From the NCBI RefSeq assembly GCF_964237555.1, contig NC_091437.1:84680238-84744237 (forward strand): a DNA stretch of 64,000 bases, read 5' to 3'. This document shows, one piece after another, positions 19,966 to 32,526 of the stretch (position 1 is its first letter; every line of letters begins with the position of its first letter). The stretch is from Oryctolagus cuniculus. Taxonomy: Eukaryota > Chordata > Mammalia > Lagomorpha > Leporidae. The position numbers and the translations under genes are program-made. The notes below the pieces were generated by a model, which saw nothing but the letters and a program-made list of their open reading frames with translations, was not told the origin of the DNA and ran no database searches.

Positions 19966-21489
19966 TTGGTATATGCATGTTTACAAATGTTATCTTTGCT
20001 GAATTACATCCATTATATAAAAATCTACCCTAAATCTTTCACCTTATCATGAAACCCACATTAGTTAATACTAATATATGTACTCCTAATTCAAGAAATG
20101 TGTTTGTATGTAATATTTAAGGAAAAATAAATATGGAAGAATGCTAAGAACTGTTAAAGCTATAGAACTATTTATTGCATTGTTATAGAAAGCTTTAAGA
20201 ACAAAAACATAAAAAAATCACTGAAAATAGATACAAGAATTAAATATAATGCCTGAACCCATAAAATTTCAAAAGAAACATTAAGTCAAATGCTGTGTGT
20301 TACTGGATTTAGTGATGATGGTTTGTATATGTCATCAAAGTCACAGATGACAAAAGAAACAATAGAAAAGTTATTGGCTTCCTAAAAGTTTAATAAATCT
20401 TGTGCATCCCAGGACAATATCAACAAAGAAAACAACTCAGTCTAAAAAATAAAAAGAAATTTGTAACTCAAGTATCTGATAAGAGATTAGTATCTATAAT
20501 ATATGAGTAACTCTTAAACCTTACAACAAAGTATCCAGTCTAATTCAAAATATGCAAAGAGCTTGAATGGACATCACTCCACAGAATATTAATTGGGCTC
20601 ATCCTCACCAATGATGGGAACACAACAGCTACTGTACAAAAAAGTCTGACAGTTCTTCAAAAACATCAAAAGCAGAGTTGCCATATGATCCAGCAATTCC
20701 ATTTCTGGGTAGGTACCTGGAAGACGTGACAGCAGGTGCTCAAAGAGAGATTTTTTTTACCAATGTTTATAGCAGCAGAATTTGCACTAAATAAATATGG
20801 GAGAAACACAGGCATGAGTGAATGAATAAGCAAAACATGCTATGCATGTATAATGGAATAGTATTCAGCTTTCAAAAAGGAGGAAAATCTGACATTTGGA
20901 TAACATGTATGACTCATGAGAAAATATGCTAAATAAGATACAGCAGTCACAAAAAGACTTCTGTATGATTACAGAAAATAAAATGGTGCTTGCCAGGGTT
21001 TGGGGAAGGGAAGAATTGGGAAGGTGTAATGTAATATTAAAGACAGAGTTTCAGTTTGTAAGATAAAATTGGGGAGGAAATGGATGATGATGATGATGAT
21101 GTTTGTACACTATTAATATATTTAATACTACTGAGTTGTACAGTAAAAGTAATTTTAGATGCAAAATTTTTATAACTTGTATATTTTACTGCAATATAAA
21201 AAATGGAGAAAAAATCTGACTGATATATAAGATTGTAGCATTATTCATTATAGCTCAAAGTAGAGACAACTCATATATCTATCAACTGATAAATTGATAA
21301 GCAAATGATTTAACTCATATGAAAAGTGCCAACCAGGCAAATCTACAGAGTTAGAAACTTAATTAGTGTTTGCTACAAGGTGAGAGTTGGCGGGGAGGGG
21401 AAATGATGATAGTTGTAAAATTATAAATATACTAAAAAACACTGAACTGTAAACTTCTTTTAATAATCACATTTATCATCTACTTTTTA

Positions 21490-22490
21490 TCAATATTTAA
21501 TTAATTTGATTGACAAATAATATACCACTGTATGGATGGCTCAAAATTATTTATCCATGCAAAAATTAATGGATATTTGGTTTTTTACTACAATTTTTTG
21601 GTTGTTTTGAATAGTGCTGCTATGAATACCCGAACAGGATTTTGCATGAAATTATACGTTCATTTCTCTTGGGTATATACTGAAAAGTATAATAGCTAAG
21701 TCACTTGATAACTCTATGTTTAACATTTTGAGAAACTGTCAAACTGTTTTTCCAAACAGCTGCAACATTTTACAATTACTCCAACAATATATGAGAGTTT
21801 CAGAGTCTCCATGTCCTTGTTGCTGTTTGCCATTTTTTATTGTAGCCAGCCTAGAGGATATGAAGTAATATCCCATTGTGCTTTAATTTGCATTTCCTTA
21901 AACATCTTTTCAAGTGGTCATTGGCAATTTGTTTAGACTCTTTGGAGAAATGTCTGTTCAGATCCACTGCTCATGTTTAAATTAGTTGTAACTGTTTTTT
22001 TTTTTTTTTTTTTTTGTCTTTATGCTATTCAGTTGTAAGATTTTTTTATCATAATCTTGATAGAACTCTCTTTTCAGATATATCATTTGAAAATGTTTTT
22101 CCCATTCCACAGAATGTCTTTTCACTTTTTTCGTATATCATTTTAATGCACAAAAGGTCTTAACATTGATGAGGTCCAAATTATCCATCTTTTATTGCCT
22201 ATAGCTTTGCTGCTTTTTACTTTGTATAATATCAGGAAGGTTTACTCCTGCACCTTCTGCAAAGAATTTTCTGGTTTTAGCCCTTACAGAAAATAGTTTT
22301 GTGCTAAGTTTTGTGTATAATGTGAGATAGGGGATGCATTTTTTTTTCTTTTTTTGATTTTTATCAGTATAAAGAGAAGAGATTTCATGTTTTTTGTAGG
22401 TACAGTTCTGAGGAAATAACCAGACTCCCTCCGTCTCTCCCTCCCTCAATCCTTCTTCTTCATTCCTTTTTTTTTCTTTAATTTTTGCAA
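21490..22490 (-). mobile_element. Ancient L1 fragment, minus strand
   Basis: Complement of the ORF2 end: 'tttgaatagtgctgctatgaatacc', 'cttgggtatatactgaaaagtataatagc', 'aacattttgagaaactgtcaaactg' and 'ggtccaaattatccatcttttattgc', all in L1 order. A T-run lies near 21994-22015. Confidence 0.8.
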
Positions 22491-22870
22491 AGACATCCTT
22501 TCAATCCACTCTATAATCACAGGCTTAATTCACCACCAATCATTATATTCAACAAGTAAAAAGTAGGAAGAAAACAGTTTCACAGGCATATAAAAAGTCT
22601 AAAAACAACAATCATATCACAAGTTGTTCATTTGATTTCTCTATATTTTTGTATCCTATATTAACTACCACATATCAGAAAAAATATACGGTATTTGTCT
22701 TTTTGGTTTGGCTTATTTCACTAAGCATAATGGCTTCCAGTTGCTTTTATTTTGTTGCAAAAGACAGGATTTCGTTCTCTTTTATGGCTGAGTAGCATTC
22801 CAGTGTGTTTTTATCACAATTTCTTTATCCAGTCATCAGTTATCCAGATGTACCAGAATAAAACATTGAA
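22490..22870 (-). mobile_element. L1 3' UTR fragment, minus strand
   Basis: 'aaatatacggtatttgtctttttggtttggcttatttcactaagcataatggcttccag' is the complement of the conserved 'cattatgcttagtgaaataagcca' L1 3' motif. Confidence 0.75.
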
Positions 22871-22934
22871 AAAAATATTCCTTCTTCAGTGATCTGCTTT
22901 TTCCCTTTTGTTCAGGTAGAAAGTTAGGTTTTAG

Positions 22935-23262
22935 GGGCCGGCGCTGTGGCTCACTTGGTTAATCCTCCACCTGCGGCTCTGGCATCCCATATGGGCGCCA
23001 GTTCTAGTCCAGGTTGCTCTTCTTCCAGTCCAGCTTTCTGCTGTGGCCCAGGAAAGCAGTGGAGGATGGCCCAAGTGCTTGGGCCCCTAAACCCACATGG
23101 GAGAGCAGGAGGAAGCACCTGGCTCCTGGCTTTGGATCGGCATAGCTCCAGCCATAGTGGCCATTTGGGTGGTGAACCAACGGAAGGAAGACCTTTCTCT
23201 CTTTCTCTCTCTCTCTTACTGTCTATAACTCTATCTGTCAAATAAATAAAAATTTAAAAAAA
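22935..23262 (+). mobile_element. Full-length CSINE with 17-bp target duplication
   Basis: Plus strand from 'ggccggcgctgtggctcacttgg' to 'aataaataaaaatttaaaaaa'. AGAAAGTTAGGTTTTAG is perfectly repeated at 22918-22934 and 23263-23279. Confidence 0.95.
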
Positions 23263-23289
23263 AGAAAGTTAGGTTTTAGATTTGAGATC

Positions 23290-23800
23290 ATTCTTCTTTT
23301 TCTAATAAATGTTTACAGGAGTATTTCTTCACACATTTCTTTAGTTTCATGCCACACATTTTGTGATGTTGAGTTTTCATTTATGATACGTTCGTTGACT
23401 CATTGTTTAGTCATGTTTGTAAATTTCCCAAATGTTGTTTTCTAATTTAATTGCATTCTAGTTGTAGAACATAATTTGAATGATTGCAATCCTCTTAAAT
23501 TTATTGAGGCCTGTTTATGACCCACCATATGCTGTATCCTGAATAATGTCCTATGTGTACTTGATAAGATCGGCATTCTAGCGTTGCTGCGTGGAGTGCT
23601 CTAGTCTAGTCTACCATGTCAACTTGGATTATGGTGCTGTTCCCTCCTCCTCCGTCTCTTCCTCCTGTTTCTTCTTCTTTTTCTCTGTTGTTTCACCCAT
23701 TATTGAACGTGCAGTATTGAATATCCTTAGTATTCTTGTTAAATTATCTGTGTATTATTTTAATTCTAACATTGACTGTGATTTAAATGAAGGCTCTTAG
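23290..23800 (-). mobile_element. Ancient L1 ORF2 fragment, minus strand
   Basis: 'ttaaatttattgaggcctgtttatgacccaccatatgctgtatcctgaataatgtcc' and 'cacccattattgaacgtgcagtattgaatatcc' are complements of central ORF2 sequence. Confidence 0.78.
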
Positions 23801-24740
23801 AGTGTATCTTATCTACAATTTCCAGGTTAAACATTTGCCTACTCTCCTTCTGTGGTGTTACATTCAGGAGTGGCTGATTGCTCTATTGTTCTTGACAATG
23901 CCCTGCAATGTAAATTACTCACTACCTCATCCAATTAAATTGAGGCCCTGTTTGAGAGTCTGGATGTTGTAGTCTGGTGCTAAGAGGACTCTTACTCACT
24001 GTCTCTTTCTCTAGTTTGCTCTGTTAAACCTCTAGATGATCCACTGTTGCTGTAAGTATCATGGAATAAACAGCCTCTTTGCAATGCTTACCATCAAGGT
24101 TTTTATTACTTTTTTTTAAACAATGTACTTTGACGTAGAATTTGCCAGTCTTTGTTCTGAATGCATTCTGTCCAATTGGAGAGATCTACAAAACGGGGGC
24201 TCATGGTCTAGATCTGGACACTGCACACATGACTGAAACACAGCTGAAGGAGGAGGTATCAGCTAACTTCTCCCCTCTTCTATGAATGAAGCACTGGGTG
24301 GGTGGTAACCATTTTGGCTTACCCCTCTCAGTGTAAAACTTCCGTTCCATGGTGTTCCTGGGGTGAAATGTATTAGGATCCAGTATTTCCAGCCTTTCAT
24401 GCCCAGAGAAGAGGATCAGTGGCACAAGTAGGTGTGGGTGTGGAAGGTAACACCAATCTTTTCTGTCATGTCTGCTTGGAATAGACCTGCAACATGGAGC
24501 TAGGCAAGGACGACAGATGCCACCTTCCTGACCTCTCTGGCTTGAAACTAAAGCACCATGTTGGAAGCTTCAGGTAGTAGGAGACTCATTTTATGATCAG
24601 TCTTGCATAGAGAATATGCATTTTACTGACCTAGTGGGTGGAGATGGGACCAGACTGTGATTCAAATGTCAAAGTCCTTGTTTCCCATTTGCTATATGCC
24701 CTTCAATAATCTTCAGAGACCTTAGAAGGGTGGTATGTGT
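23800..24740. other. Unique stretch, nothing firm
   Basis: Holds a 74-codon minus-strand frame at 24201-24425 with no domain that I recognise. No repeat identified. Confidence 0.35.
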
Positions 24741-24741
24741 T

Positions 24742-24985
24742 CTAAAAATGTATTCTCAATTTATGTGAAAGACAGAGACCCTCTACCTGCTTTTTCATGC
24801 CTCAAATGTCCATAACTGACAGAGCCAAGTTCAGCAGAATCTAGGAGCCTAGAACTCCATCTCAGTCTCCCATGTGGGTTGCAGGAACCCAAGTACTTGA
24901 ATCTGCTGCTTCCCAAGGTGCACATTGTCAGGTGGCTGGATTAGAAACAGAACAGCTGGGACTCAAACTATGCATTTGCATATGT
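24742..24985 (-). mobile_element. Old CSINE
   Basis: 'tgtgaaagacagagacc...ctcccatgtgggttgcaggaacccaagtacttgaat...ggctggattagaaacagaacagctgggactcaaac' is a diverged minus-strand C-repeat. The head is not recognisable. Confidence 0.7.
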
Positions 24986-25039
24986 TTACAGGCATTCATG
25001 CTGCAACTTCACCACTGTGAGAAAAGCCTGACCAGCTTG

Positions 25040-25950
25040 ATATCTTTTTATACTTTTCACCAATCATGTAGGTTTTTTTTTTTTTTTTTGTCAGTAAAAT
25101 CTTCACATTACCATTTTGGAAGCACCATATGTGTTATTATTTTTTCATTTTGCTTCATTTTATTTTTAGAAGAAAGGGCACATGAATTTATTAACTTGCA
25201 TAAAGGGAGAAGTTACAACCTGGGGACAAGTCACAAGAGTATGAATATCCACTGCTTAACATTATTCATATACGCCTATAACTTTCATATGCACCTCGTT
25301 CTGGAGGGGAGGGCTGAATAGGGACTGTCAGGAACTCAGTAGATGAGTTTTAGAAGAATGCATTAAATTTGAAGGATATACAATGGCATAGACAAAGTCT
25401 ATTTGTCTTAATTCTTAAATAACACAAATAAATGAGAGTGGTATAATCCTGAATAGAGGTTTTGTGCAAAATTTTTTAAACATTGTATGTTTCCATTCTT
25501 ATAATGATGTAAAATTTCTCTTTTGGGAATAGAAAAATAAAATACACCTTTATGATTTTCTTGAAATAGAAGTATGAAAAATTGCTATTTTTATTCTTTC
25601 CTAATATAGACACACACATTCACATATATATCCATATCTATAATTAAAATATATCAAAGTCATGAATTCCAGAAATATAAAGAGAAATTTAACAACAGAG
25701 TTTTCAAGCCCATAGAGTGTCATTGAATGAGAATGTTTAGTATTGCAAGCTGTATTAGTTTTCCCAAAATAAATCTGTAATTCATTTAATAACATAAAAT
25801 GATCTTTAGATCTTTATAAACTTTTTCTAAAATTTGTGTAGAACTAATATATGAGAATAGCCAACAAACTAGGAAAAATGTATATGAGGGAGATTTTTTT
25901 TTATCATACAGAAAAATTATCAAAAAGTTACAGAATTAAAATAACATGAA
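25040..25950. other. AT-rich unique stretch
   Basis: T-run at about 25073-25090. No recognisable gene or repeat. Confidence 0.4.
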
Positions 25951-25956
25951 TTAGGG

Positions 25957-26290
25957 GTTCACGTGGTGATGCAGTGCTTTAAACCATTGCTTGGGACACA
26001 GACATTGCCTTCAGAGTGCCTATTCATTGCTGGCTCCTCCACTTCCTATCTAGATTCCTGATAACACATCCTGTGAGGCCACAGATGATGGCTCCAGGGC
26101 TTAGGCCCTTGCCACCCACATAGGAGACTCCACATGGGAAATCTGGATGGAGTTACTCACGCCTGGCTTCAGAATGGCACCAGCCTGGCACAGCCCTGGT
26201 TATTGTGGGCATTTGAGGAGTGAACCTCTCTTCTCTCTCTCTCTCTCTCTGCCATTCATGTAGATTAAATTAAATAAACATTTAAAATAA
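25957..26290 (+). mobile_element. Old CSINE
   Basis: Plus strand from 'ggttcacgtggtgatgcagtgc' to 'attaaataaacatttaaaata', with a (CT)n run at 26227-26251. Older C-repeat subfamily. Confidence 0.8.
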
Positions 26291-26300
26291 TACGAATTAG

Positions 26301-26616
26301 GGCCCAATGTTGTAACACAGTGTGTTAAACTACCACCTGTAAAGCCCACATCCCATATGAGTGCTGGTTGAAGTCCCAGCTGTCCCACTTCTGACTCAGC
26401 TCTCTGATGATATTCTTGGGAAAGTGGTGCTTTGAAGATGGCCAAGTGCTCAGGCCCCCATCACCTATGTGGAAGGCCCAGATGAAGCTCTTGGCTTCAA
26501 CCTGGACCAGCCTCAGCCATTGTGGCCACTTGGGGAATGAACCAGCAGATGGAAGATCTCTATCTCTCTGTCTCTGCCACTCTACCTCAGTAACACTTTC
26601 AAATAATAAACAAACA
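26301..26616 (+). mobile_element. CSINE, tandem neighbour of the previous copy
   Basis: Plus strand from 'ggcccaatgttgtaacacagtg' to 'caaataataaacaaac'. It starts directly after the tail of the previous CSINE. 'AyGAATTAG' occurs before, between and after the two copies. Confidence 0.82.
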
Positions 26617-26624
26617 AACCCTCA

Positions 26625-27016
26625 TGAATTAGTAAAGGAGTAGGAAGCTAGAGCAATGCTTCTGGAAACAGAGGATGAAAATGATTTTTCACATTACTGG
26701 GGAAGGAGGGACAATTTCATGAACAAAATTGGGAAAGTTCACTATCCATATAAAGCAAAAATGAGAAGCTTTTGTAGGCTATATAAAAATAATATTTAAA
26801 CAGAAAAAAGAGATAGTATAAACCTTTCAAATTATAAATGTATGAAAAGCTGGGTGAATAATTTTATAACCACAGGGAAAATGAAGGCCTTTGATAACAA
26901 AAAAATAAAATGCAAGATCACAGATAAAATGCTGATATGCTTGGTTGCATATACATTGAAATTCTAAGTGACAAAGCCTGCCAAAAACAAACTTAAAAGC
27001 AAACTGAAAAAATAGT
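26625..27016. other. No feature seen
   Basis: AT-rich sequence between repeats. Confidence 0.4.
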
Positions 27017-27031
27017 GAGAAAATATTTTCT

Positions 27032-27707
27032 TTTTATAAGGTTTTTATTTAATGAATACAAATTTTATATGTTCAGCTTTTATGAATATAGTGTTTCTTC
27101 TCCCCATTCCTGCCCTCCCACCTCCACTCCCATCCCACCTCCTACTCCCTCTCCCATTCCATTTTTCATTAAGATTTGTTTTCAATTCACTCTATATGCA
27201 GAATACCAACTGTACACTAAGCAGTACAGTATGTACCCACATAGACACACAAAGTATAAAGTACTGTTTGAAGGCAGGTTTTACCATTAATTCTCACAGT
27301 ACACCTCATTAAAGACAGAGGTCTAACAGGGGGAGTAAGTGCACAGTGACTCCTGTTGTTGATTTAACAATTAACATTTTTATTTTTGACATCAGTGATG
27401 GTCTGAGGTTCTTGACATGAGCAACCAAGGCTATGGGAGCCTTCTGAGTCCACAAACTCTGTCGATATTTAGACAGGATCATATGCAAAGTGGAAGTTCT
27501 CTCCTCCCTTCAGAGAAAAATACATCATTCTTTGATAGCCCTGCCTTTCCACTGGGGTCTCACCCACTGAGGTCCTTCATGCAGGTTATTTTTTTGCCAC
27601 AGTGTCTTGGCTTTCCATGCCTGAAATTCTCTCCTGGGCTTTTCAGCCAGATCTGAATGCCTTAAAAGCCGATTCTGAGGTTAGAGTGCTATTTAGGGCA
27701 TTTGCCA
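27032..27707 (-). mobile_element. 5'-truncated young L1 with 15-bp target duplication
   Basis: Complement of the rabbit L1 3' UTR: poly(A) complement side at 27032, pyrimidine block 'ctactccctctcccattcc', 'gtgcacagtgactcctgttg', 'tcttggctttccatgcctgaaattctc'. GAGAAAATATTTTCT is repeated at 27017-27031 and 27708-27722. Related to the copies at 32920 and 45279. Confidence 0.9.
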
Positions 27708-28014
27708 GAGAAAATATTTTCTGTTTACATAAAATACACAAAGAAAATACAGACATTACTTAGCATATCTGTAAACAATAATACATAACAGAAAGCTTGA
27801 GAAGGAAATTAACAAAAGATAAATAATTGAACATTAAGTAATAATAATCAAATAACAATTAGAAGAAAAAATTATCTGGCCAATAGAGGAGAAAATTATT
27901 TCTGAGAATATTAATAAGGGGAAAGCAAAATAAAACAACAAATTATTGTTTCATTTTAGCAAAAATGAAAAAAGATGCAGCTCTCAATGGTGAATGGGTA
28001 ATACCTACTGTAGT

Positions 28015-28275
28015 TGCAACTGATGTCACTTCCTCAGAGGCCTTCCCTGTGCACCCTGTACAACACTCACAAGTGCACTTTGCTACCCCACCCCACCCCC
28101 CGTCATTTGCCATCAATTGCAGCTAAAGTGGTTGTGGTTTCAGCATCTCTGTCCCCTGAAGAAGATCCAGAATGTCAGAATTTGTCTTCGTTCTCCACTG
28201 ACCAACACAGCACACAATGCCTGGTAGGCAATGAGTATGAACAGCAATTGAATGAATAAGTAGATGAATAGATGA
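28015..28275 (+). mobile_element. L2 3' end
   Basis: 'tcagaggccttccctgtgcaccctg', 'tgtcccctgaagaagatccagaatg' and 'cacaatgcctggtaggcaatgagtatgaacag...tgaatgaataag' follow the L2 3' end. Diverged. Confidence 0.6.
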
Positions 28276-28499
28276 TGGAGCGAATACTGATAGGCCCTTG
28301 AGAGGTGCATTTGATATTTGCATCTAATCAGATTTGCATGTTTTACAGGTTTATATTGAATTTCAAATCCTATGTCCTAGAAAATTTTCGTGACTAATAT
28401 TCTGATTCTTAAGCATCACACACACTAAAAGACAAGTAATACACATTGTATAGATTGTTTTCTTTATATCTTTATCATGATGCCACCATTTACAATATT

Positions 28500-28705
28500 A
28501 CTGATACAAAATGTCATTTATTGAGCTACAGGCACTTTTTTGATGCTACTATATTGCATCCTAGGAGGAAAATGTTATTACTATCTCAATGCAATCCTTG
28601 AATGTTAGAAGAAATTTTAACAATTTTGCAGTTGAGTTTCCTTCTCTACAATCATTTAATTAATAGAGGCTGGATTTGTATCCAGATTGTCCAATGTCTC
28701 CTCCA
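28500..28705 (+). mobile_element. MIR-like element
   Basis: 'atttattgagctacaggcactttt', then 'aatagaggctggatttgtatccagattgtccaatgtctcc', as in the MIR 3' half. Confidence 0.5.
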
Positions 28706-28709
28706 TCTG

Positions 28710-31025
28710 TTACAGGGCTTTCCAACATACACATTAATTTGGTTTCTATCATTAGGCAGTTTAGAACCAACTCTGAATGCCAAAATTGATATTTATTTAT
28801 ATAGCATGTTTTTCAGCCTTTGTAATTTGCCCAGCACTCTTGACAGAGCAGGTGTTAATGTTTGTTACATATTCTTAGAGGCTATGAAGGACTCTATATA
28901 CAAGAATGTAGATTGAAATTGGTGAAGTGCCCAATTTTCCACATCTGTAACCATAACAACAGGTGATGGTTTATTAATATGCTTCACTACTGCATTGCAC
29001 TGGCCATTGGCCTCCTTTCACCCTGTTTTTCACTTCAGTCACCATTTTGATAGCCAATTTCTGCATGGATATGGTTCCACTTTGTTAAAATGTTATGGTT
29101 TACGTCTATTTTTCTCCTCTGTGATTCCTTTGACACCAAGGCATGGGGCACTTATGGGATCCCTCTCTACACTTAATCTGGAACTTAGGAGTGTGTCCAC
29201 TTTTGAATACTGGGATGATTAAGTTCTTCCATTTTGGATCCCACTAGGAGATGCTGCTGTAACATGCATCACCTACCTACCTAAAGGTCCCCATGGAATT
29301 GACCTCCAGTGGCTCCCAGCAATTGCCGACAGATTAAATAACCATGGTTTTTACCCTAGTCCCTCACTTTTGATTACTAGGGTTACTCTTCCAGTAACTA
29401 CTTGCATGGAAGCCTTTGGTTTAGATTCTGACAACAAGCTAAGATAGTAGAAGCAGGGTGGGAGGAGAGATTTTGATAACGAGAGGGGATGCTTGAAAAA
29501 GTACACAGATGCTATTACCTTAACCTTGAACAGTTCCTGTTTTGTGCTCAGCTATCAGTTAAAGAATGCTGCATTCATGGTTGATTTTTTATTCTTCCTT
29601 TAGTTTCTATTTTTTTTTTATGAGGAAAAGATAACACTTTCTTACTTGCAGTTTCCAATATTTCTTTCTTACCTTATATAAATTATTAGTGCAATATAAA
29701 AAGGCTGTGGAAAATAGAGAAGATGCATAATTCTAGCCACTAGAATGACTACATGGCCTAAAACATAAACATAAACACTGTTAAAATATCCCTAGGTAAT
29801 GAGAAACAATCAAATATTTTTCAGGAGTAGAATAACTTAAGAGTCTCATTTAATTAGATTAACCTGTTGGTGATGTTGTTGAAGGTGAGTTTGATTTCAT
29901 GAAATTGCATTGTCTTGAAATTACCTAATTTGAAGTAAGTGTTGGGCCTTTTAGTTTCTGTTTAGTTTTCAGATATGACTATACATAATATATAATCTAG
30001 TGTCATGATCCAATTTCAAGAAACTACATATAAATGTTTAGTTAATGTATTGTTTTGTTCATATTGGTGCATACTTTTTACACCTTTTATTTATCATAAC
30101 CAAAACATTTAAACTCATGTTTTTATTTATTTACTTTATTAGATTAAACTTACAATGCAGAGATTCTCTTTATATAACAATAGCTCACTCACACCCAGGG
30201 CTGAGCTGACAGTATTTGTATTAATCATAGTTTCGTGATAATAATGATGTTTCAATGTAAACTAGTTACTTTTCACCTCCAGGTTTGATGCCTAAAATTC
30301 AAAGGCCAAATCATATTAAGAACTTCAATAAGCAAACACTATTCTATCATAATTTTTAAATAGATCCTTTCATTTTCTGGGACTTAAGAGCTAGGATGCT
30401 AAGCCGGGTATGGTAAATCTTGTATTCTGTACTCCATTTAGACTTTGATTTGGATTTAAAATTCAAAATCACTTCCATCATTTCTATCCTTGTGAGTGTG
30501 TGCCTATGGGGATATTAAAATAGAGAAAGAGCTACTTGGAGAGATGAAATGATTGAATTTGATGCCTAAGGCCAGAAACCTCATTTTGCTTATGTTAATA
30601 TGTAGAACTTTCTGCACTCCAACCCATGGCTAGTAAATGCTTTTTCTTGATTTTGTAAAATTCAGCATTGTACATTCTGGTTGAGAACCTTATTTCTTTT
30701 GTTGCAAACAGTGCTAGCATCCAATCTCAATCTATTTTGTATTAGCATAGCCCAATTATTCAACAGTTGCACATGATTATAGAAAATCAAAACCTGTGTG
30801 TTTCTTTATTTAAGATTGGAGATTGAAACTATTGTAATCTTAGGAAAATCAGTAATTAACTTAGCACAGAGATAGAATAAGGAGATGAAATCTTAAGACC
30901 ACAAGGCATTTTCAACGAAGAATTTTAATAACTAGCAAGATATAATCTATTTCAAAACACTGCAGATATCTTCTGTGTTCCACCAAGTTGAGACAACATT
31001 AGAAAGACATCTGTCCCTATTACCA
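28710..31025. other. Long repeat-poor stretch
   Basis: About 2.3 kb without a repeat that I recognise and without a convincing exon. Could be intron or intergenic DNA, possibly with an old LTR near 29000-29450 that I cannot name. Confidence 0.35.
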
Positions 31026-31674
31026 TTAAATTAATTAATTCATTTATTTATTTTCAATAATATGTATTAAATACCAAATTCTTGGCATTGCAAGATGAAT
31101 AATGTATTGTCTGAGATGTAGGAGAGCTCAGAGCATAAGATTGGGATGGGAAGGGAGAAGAGAAACGGGCAAACATGGAATCATAATGCAAAATCTGAAT
31201 TCTGTGATGGATATGCTTACAAAAGATTATGAAACTATAGAGGGTGGATGAATTCTTGGGTCAATAATAAAAAAAGATTTCCAGAGGTAGAAGATATATC
31301 TAAGGCATTTCTAAGAGAATACAAAGACTCTACCTGCAAAGAATTGGGATCAGAGCATAGAGACAGGAAGAGACATAAAATGCATATATGTTAACCTTCA
31401 TAACAGAAATATGTCATGTTTAAGCTATTTTGAGGAAGAGAGATTGGAGTCCCAGGCAGAGGGCTGCAATGGTTGATGGTGTTGGATGGCTACTAGCAGG
31501 GAGGCAGATCTCTATCACATAGGATCATACATGAGTACATTGTGTGAAACTATCTGGGTTGTTAGGTAGGAGACTGATTCAATCATGTTTCTGCTTTACA
31601 AAAGTACTTAATGGGTCAATGGGGAGGACTCGTACTGATGAGCAAGGTTGAAGCAACTGTTAAGAGTGAGTGGG

Positions 31675-32008
31675 GGCCAGTGCTGTGGCTCAATAGGTTA
31701 ATGCTCAGCTTGCGGCTCCAGCATCCTGTATGAGTGCCAGTTCTAGTCCCGCCTTCTCCTCTTCTAATCCACCTCCTGGCTATGGCCTGGGAAAGCAATA
31801 GAAGATGGCTCAAGTCCTTGGGCCCCTGCACATGTGTGGGAGACCCGGAAGAAGCTCTTAGCTCCTGGCTTCAGATCAGTGCAGCTCTGGCCGTTGCAGC
31901 CATCTGGGAAGTGAACAAGGGGACAGAAGTTCTTTCTCTCGGTTTCTCCCTCTCACTGTCTGTAACTCTACCTCTCAAATAAATAAATAAAGAAACTTAA
32001 AAAAAAAC
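31675..32008 (+). mobile_element. CSINE
   Basis: Plus strand from 'gggggccagtgctgtggctcaatagg' to 'caaataaataaataaagaaac' plus A-run. Complete. Confidence 0.92.
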
Positions 32009-32162
32009 CTTGGTATGAACAAGATCATAGGTCCATAGATCAGTTAAAAAAATAAATATATTAAAGAGTGAGTTTGTAATAAGACTCTGATAGTGGCATT
32101 GTAGTTGTGATAGCAGAAGCTGGGCTTTCTGACTTCTGTGTTAAGTAAAAGAGGAGGGGCCA

Positions 32163-32219
32163 CGGCAAAAGGAAGACCTTTCTCTCTGTCTCTCTCTCTC
32201 ACTGTCCACTCTGCCTGTC

Positions 32220-32245
<26 letters not shown>
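32163..32245 (+). mobile_element. Very short 5'-truncated CSINE with target duplication
   Basis: Only the last ~57 bp of a young CSINE ('cggcaaaaggaagacctttctc' to 'ctctgcctgtc') plus about 26 A. AGAGGAGGGGCCA is repeated at 32150-32162 and 32246-32258, which proves a separate insertion event. Confidence 0.85.
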
Positions 32246-32251
<6 letters not shown>

Positions 32252-32409
32252 GGGGCCAGGTACCAGTGGTGATGTTAGGAATCCTCACACTGATGGGGAT
32301 ATAATTAAGACATGGAGTGACAGAGGAGAGAAATTTGGAGACAGATATGCTTGGTTGGAAAACATTGCATTTGTTTCTTGTGAACTCCTTCAATAGAAAG
32401 AAATTATTG

Positions 32410-32521
32410 GCCAGTGCCACGGCTCAATAGGCTAATCCTCCACCTGCGGTGCCAGAACTCCGGGTTCTAGTCCCAGTCAGGGTGCCGGATAGTGTCCCAG
32501 TCACTCCTCTTCCTGTCCAGC
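32410..32521 (+). mobile_element. CSINE head fragment, 3'-truncated
   Basis: 'ggccagtgccacggctcaataggctaatcc' to 'cactcctcttcctgtccagc'. It ends abruptly where an older CSINE begins. No tail. Confidence 0.75.
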
Positions 32522-32526
32522 AGCCA

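Larger units (their letters stand above)
14115..21480 (+). mobile_element. Long decayed ancient L1 (L1M group), broken by later insertions
   Basis: Landmarks appear in L1 order on the plus strand. The 5' region has 'aaaaagcaactgcatgta' near 14540 and 'ggtccactttcaacaaaaaa' near 14760. ORF1 lies near 14850-15480 ('aagctcaacaaagtc', 'ttggaggctagaaggcagtag'). The start of ORF2 is near 16600-16900 ('aaaagacagagattgtcagaatg'). The reverse transcriptase region is near 19370-19560 ('aaatgggatttattctgggaatgcaagcaggg'). The C-terminal end and 3' UTR lie near 20200-21480, with two overlapping 3' ends suggesting more than one element. Every frame is full of stops. Interruptions are listed separately. 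Confidence 0.75.
31035..32400 (+). mobile_element. Diverged L2, interrupted by two CSINE insertions
   Basis: 'ataatatgtattaaataccaaattcttggcattg', 'agaggtagaag' and 'tggagtcccaggcagagggctgcaatgg' fit L2 order. Weak and old. Confidence 0.45.

Noticed and set aside
22935..23010. tRNA gene-like A and B boxes in CSINE heads
   Set aside because: The C-repeat is tRNA-derived. No copy here has an intact cloverleaf followed by a T-run terminator, so none is called as a tRNA gene.
24201..24425. 74-codon minus-strand frame in a unique stretch
   Set aside because: No domain, no splice context and no neighbouring exon. Length is within chance expectation for 64 kb.
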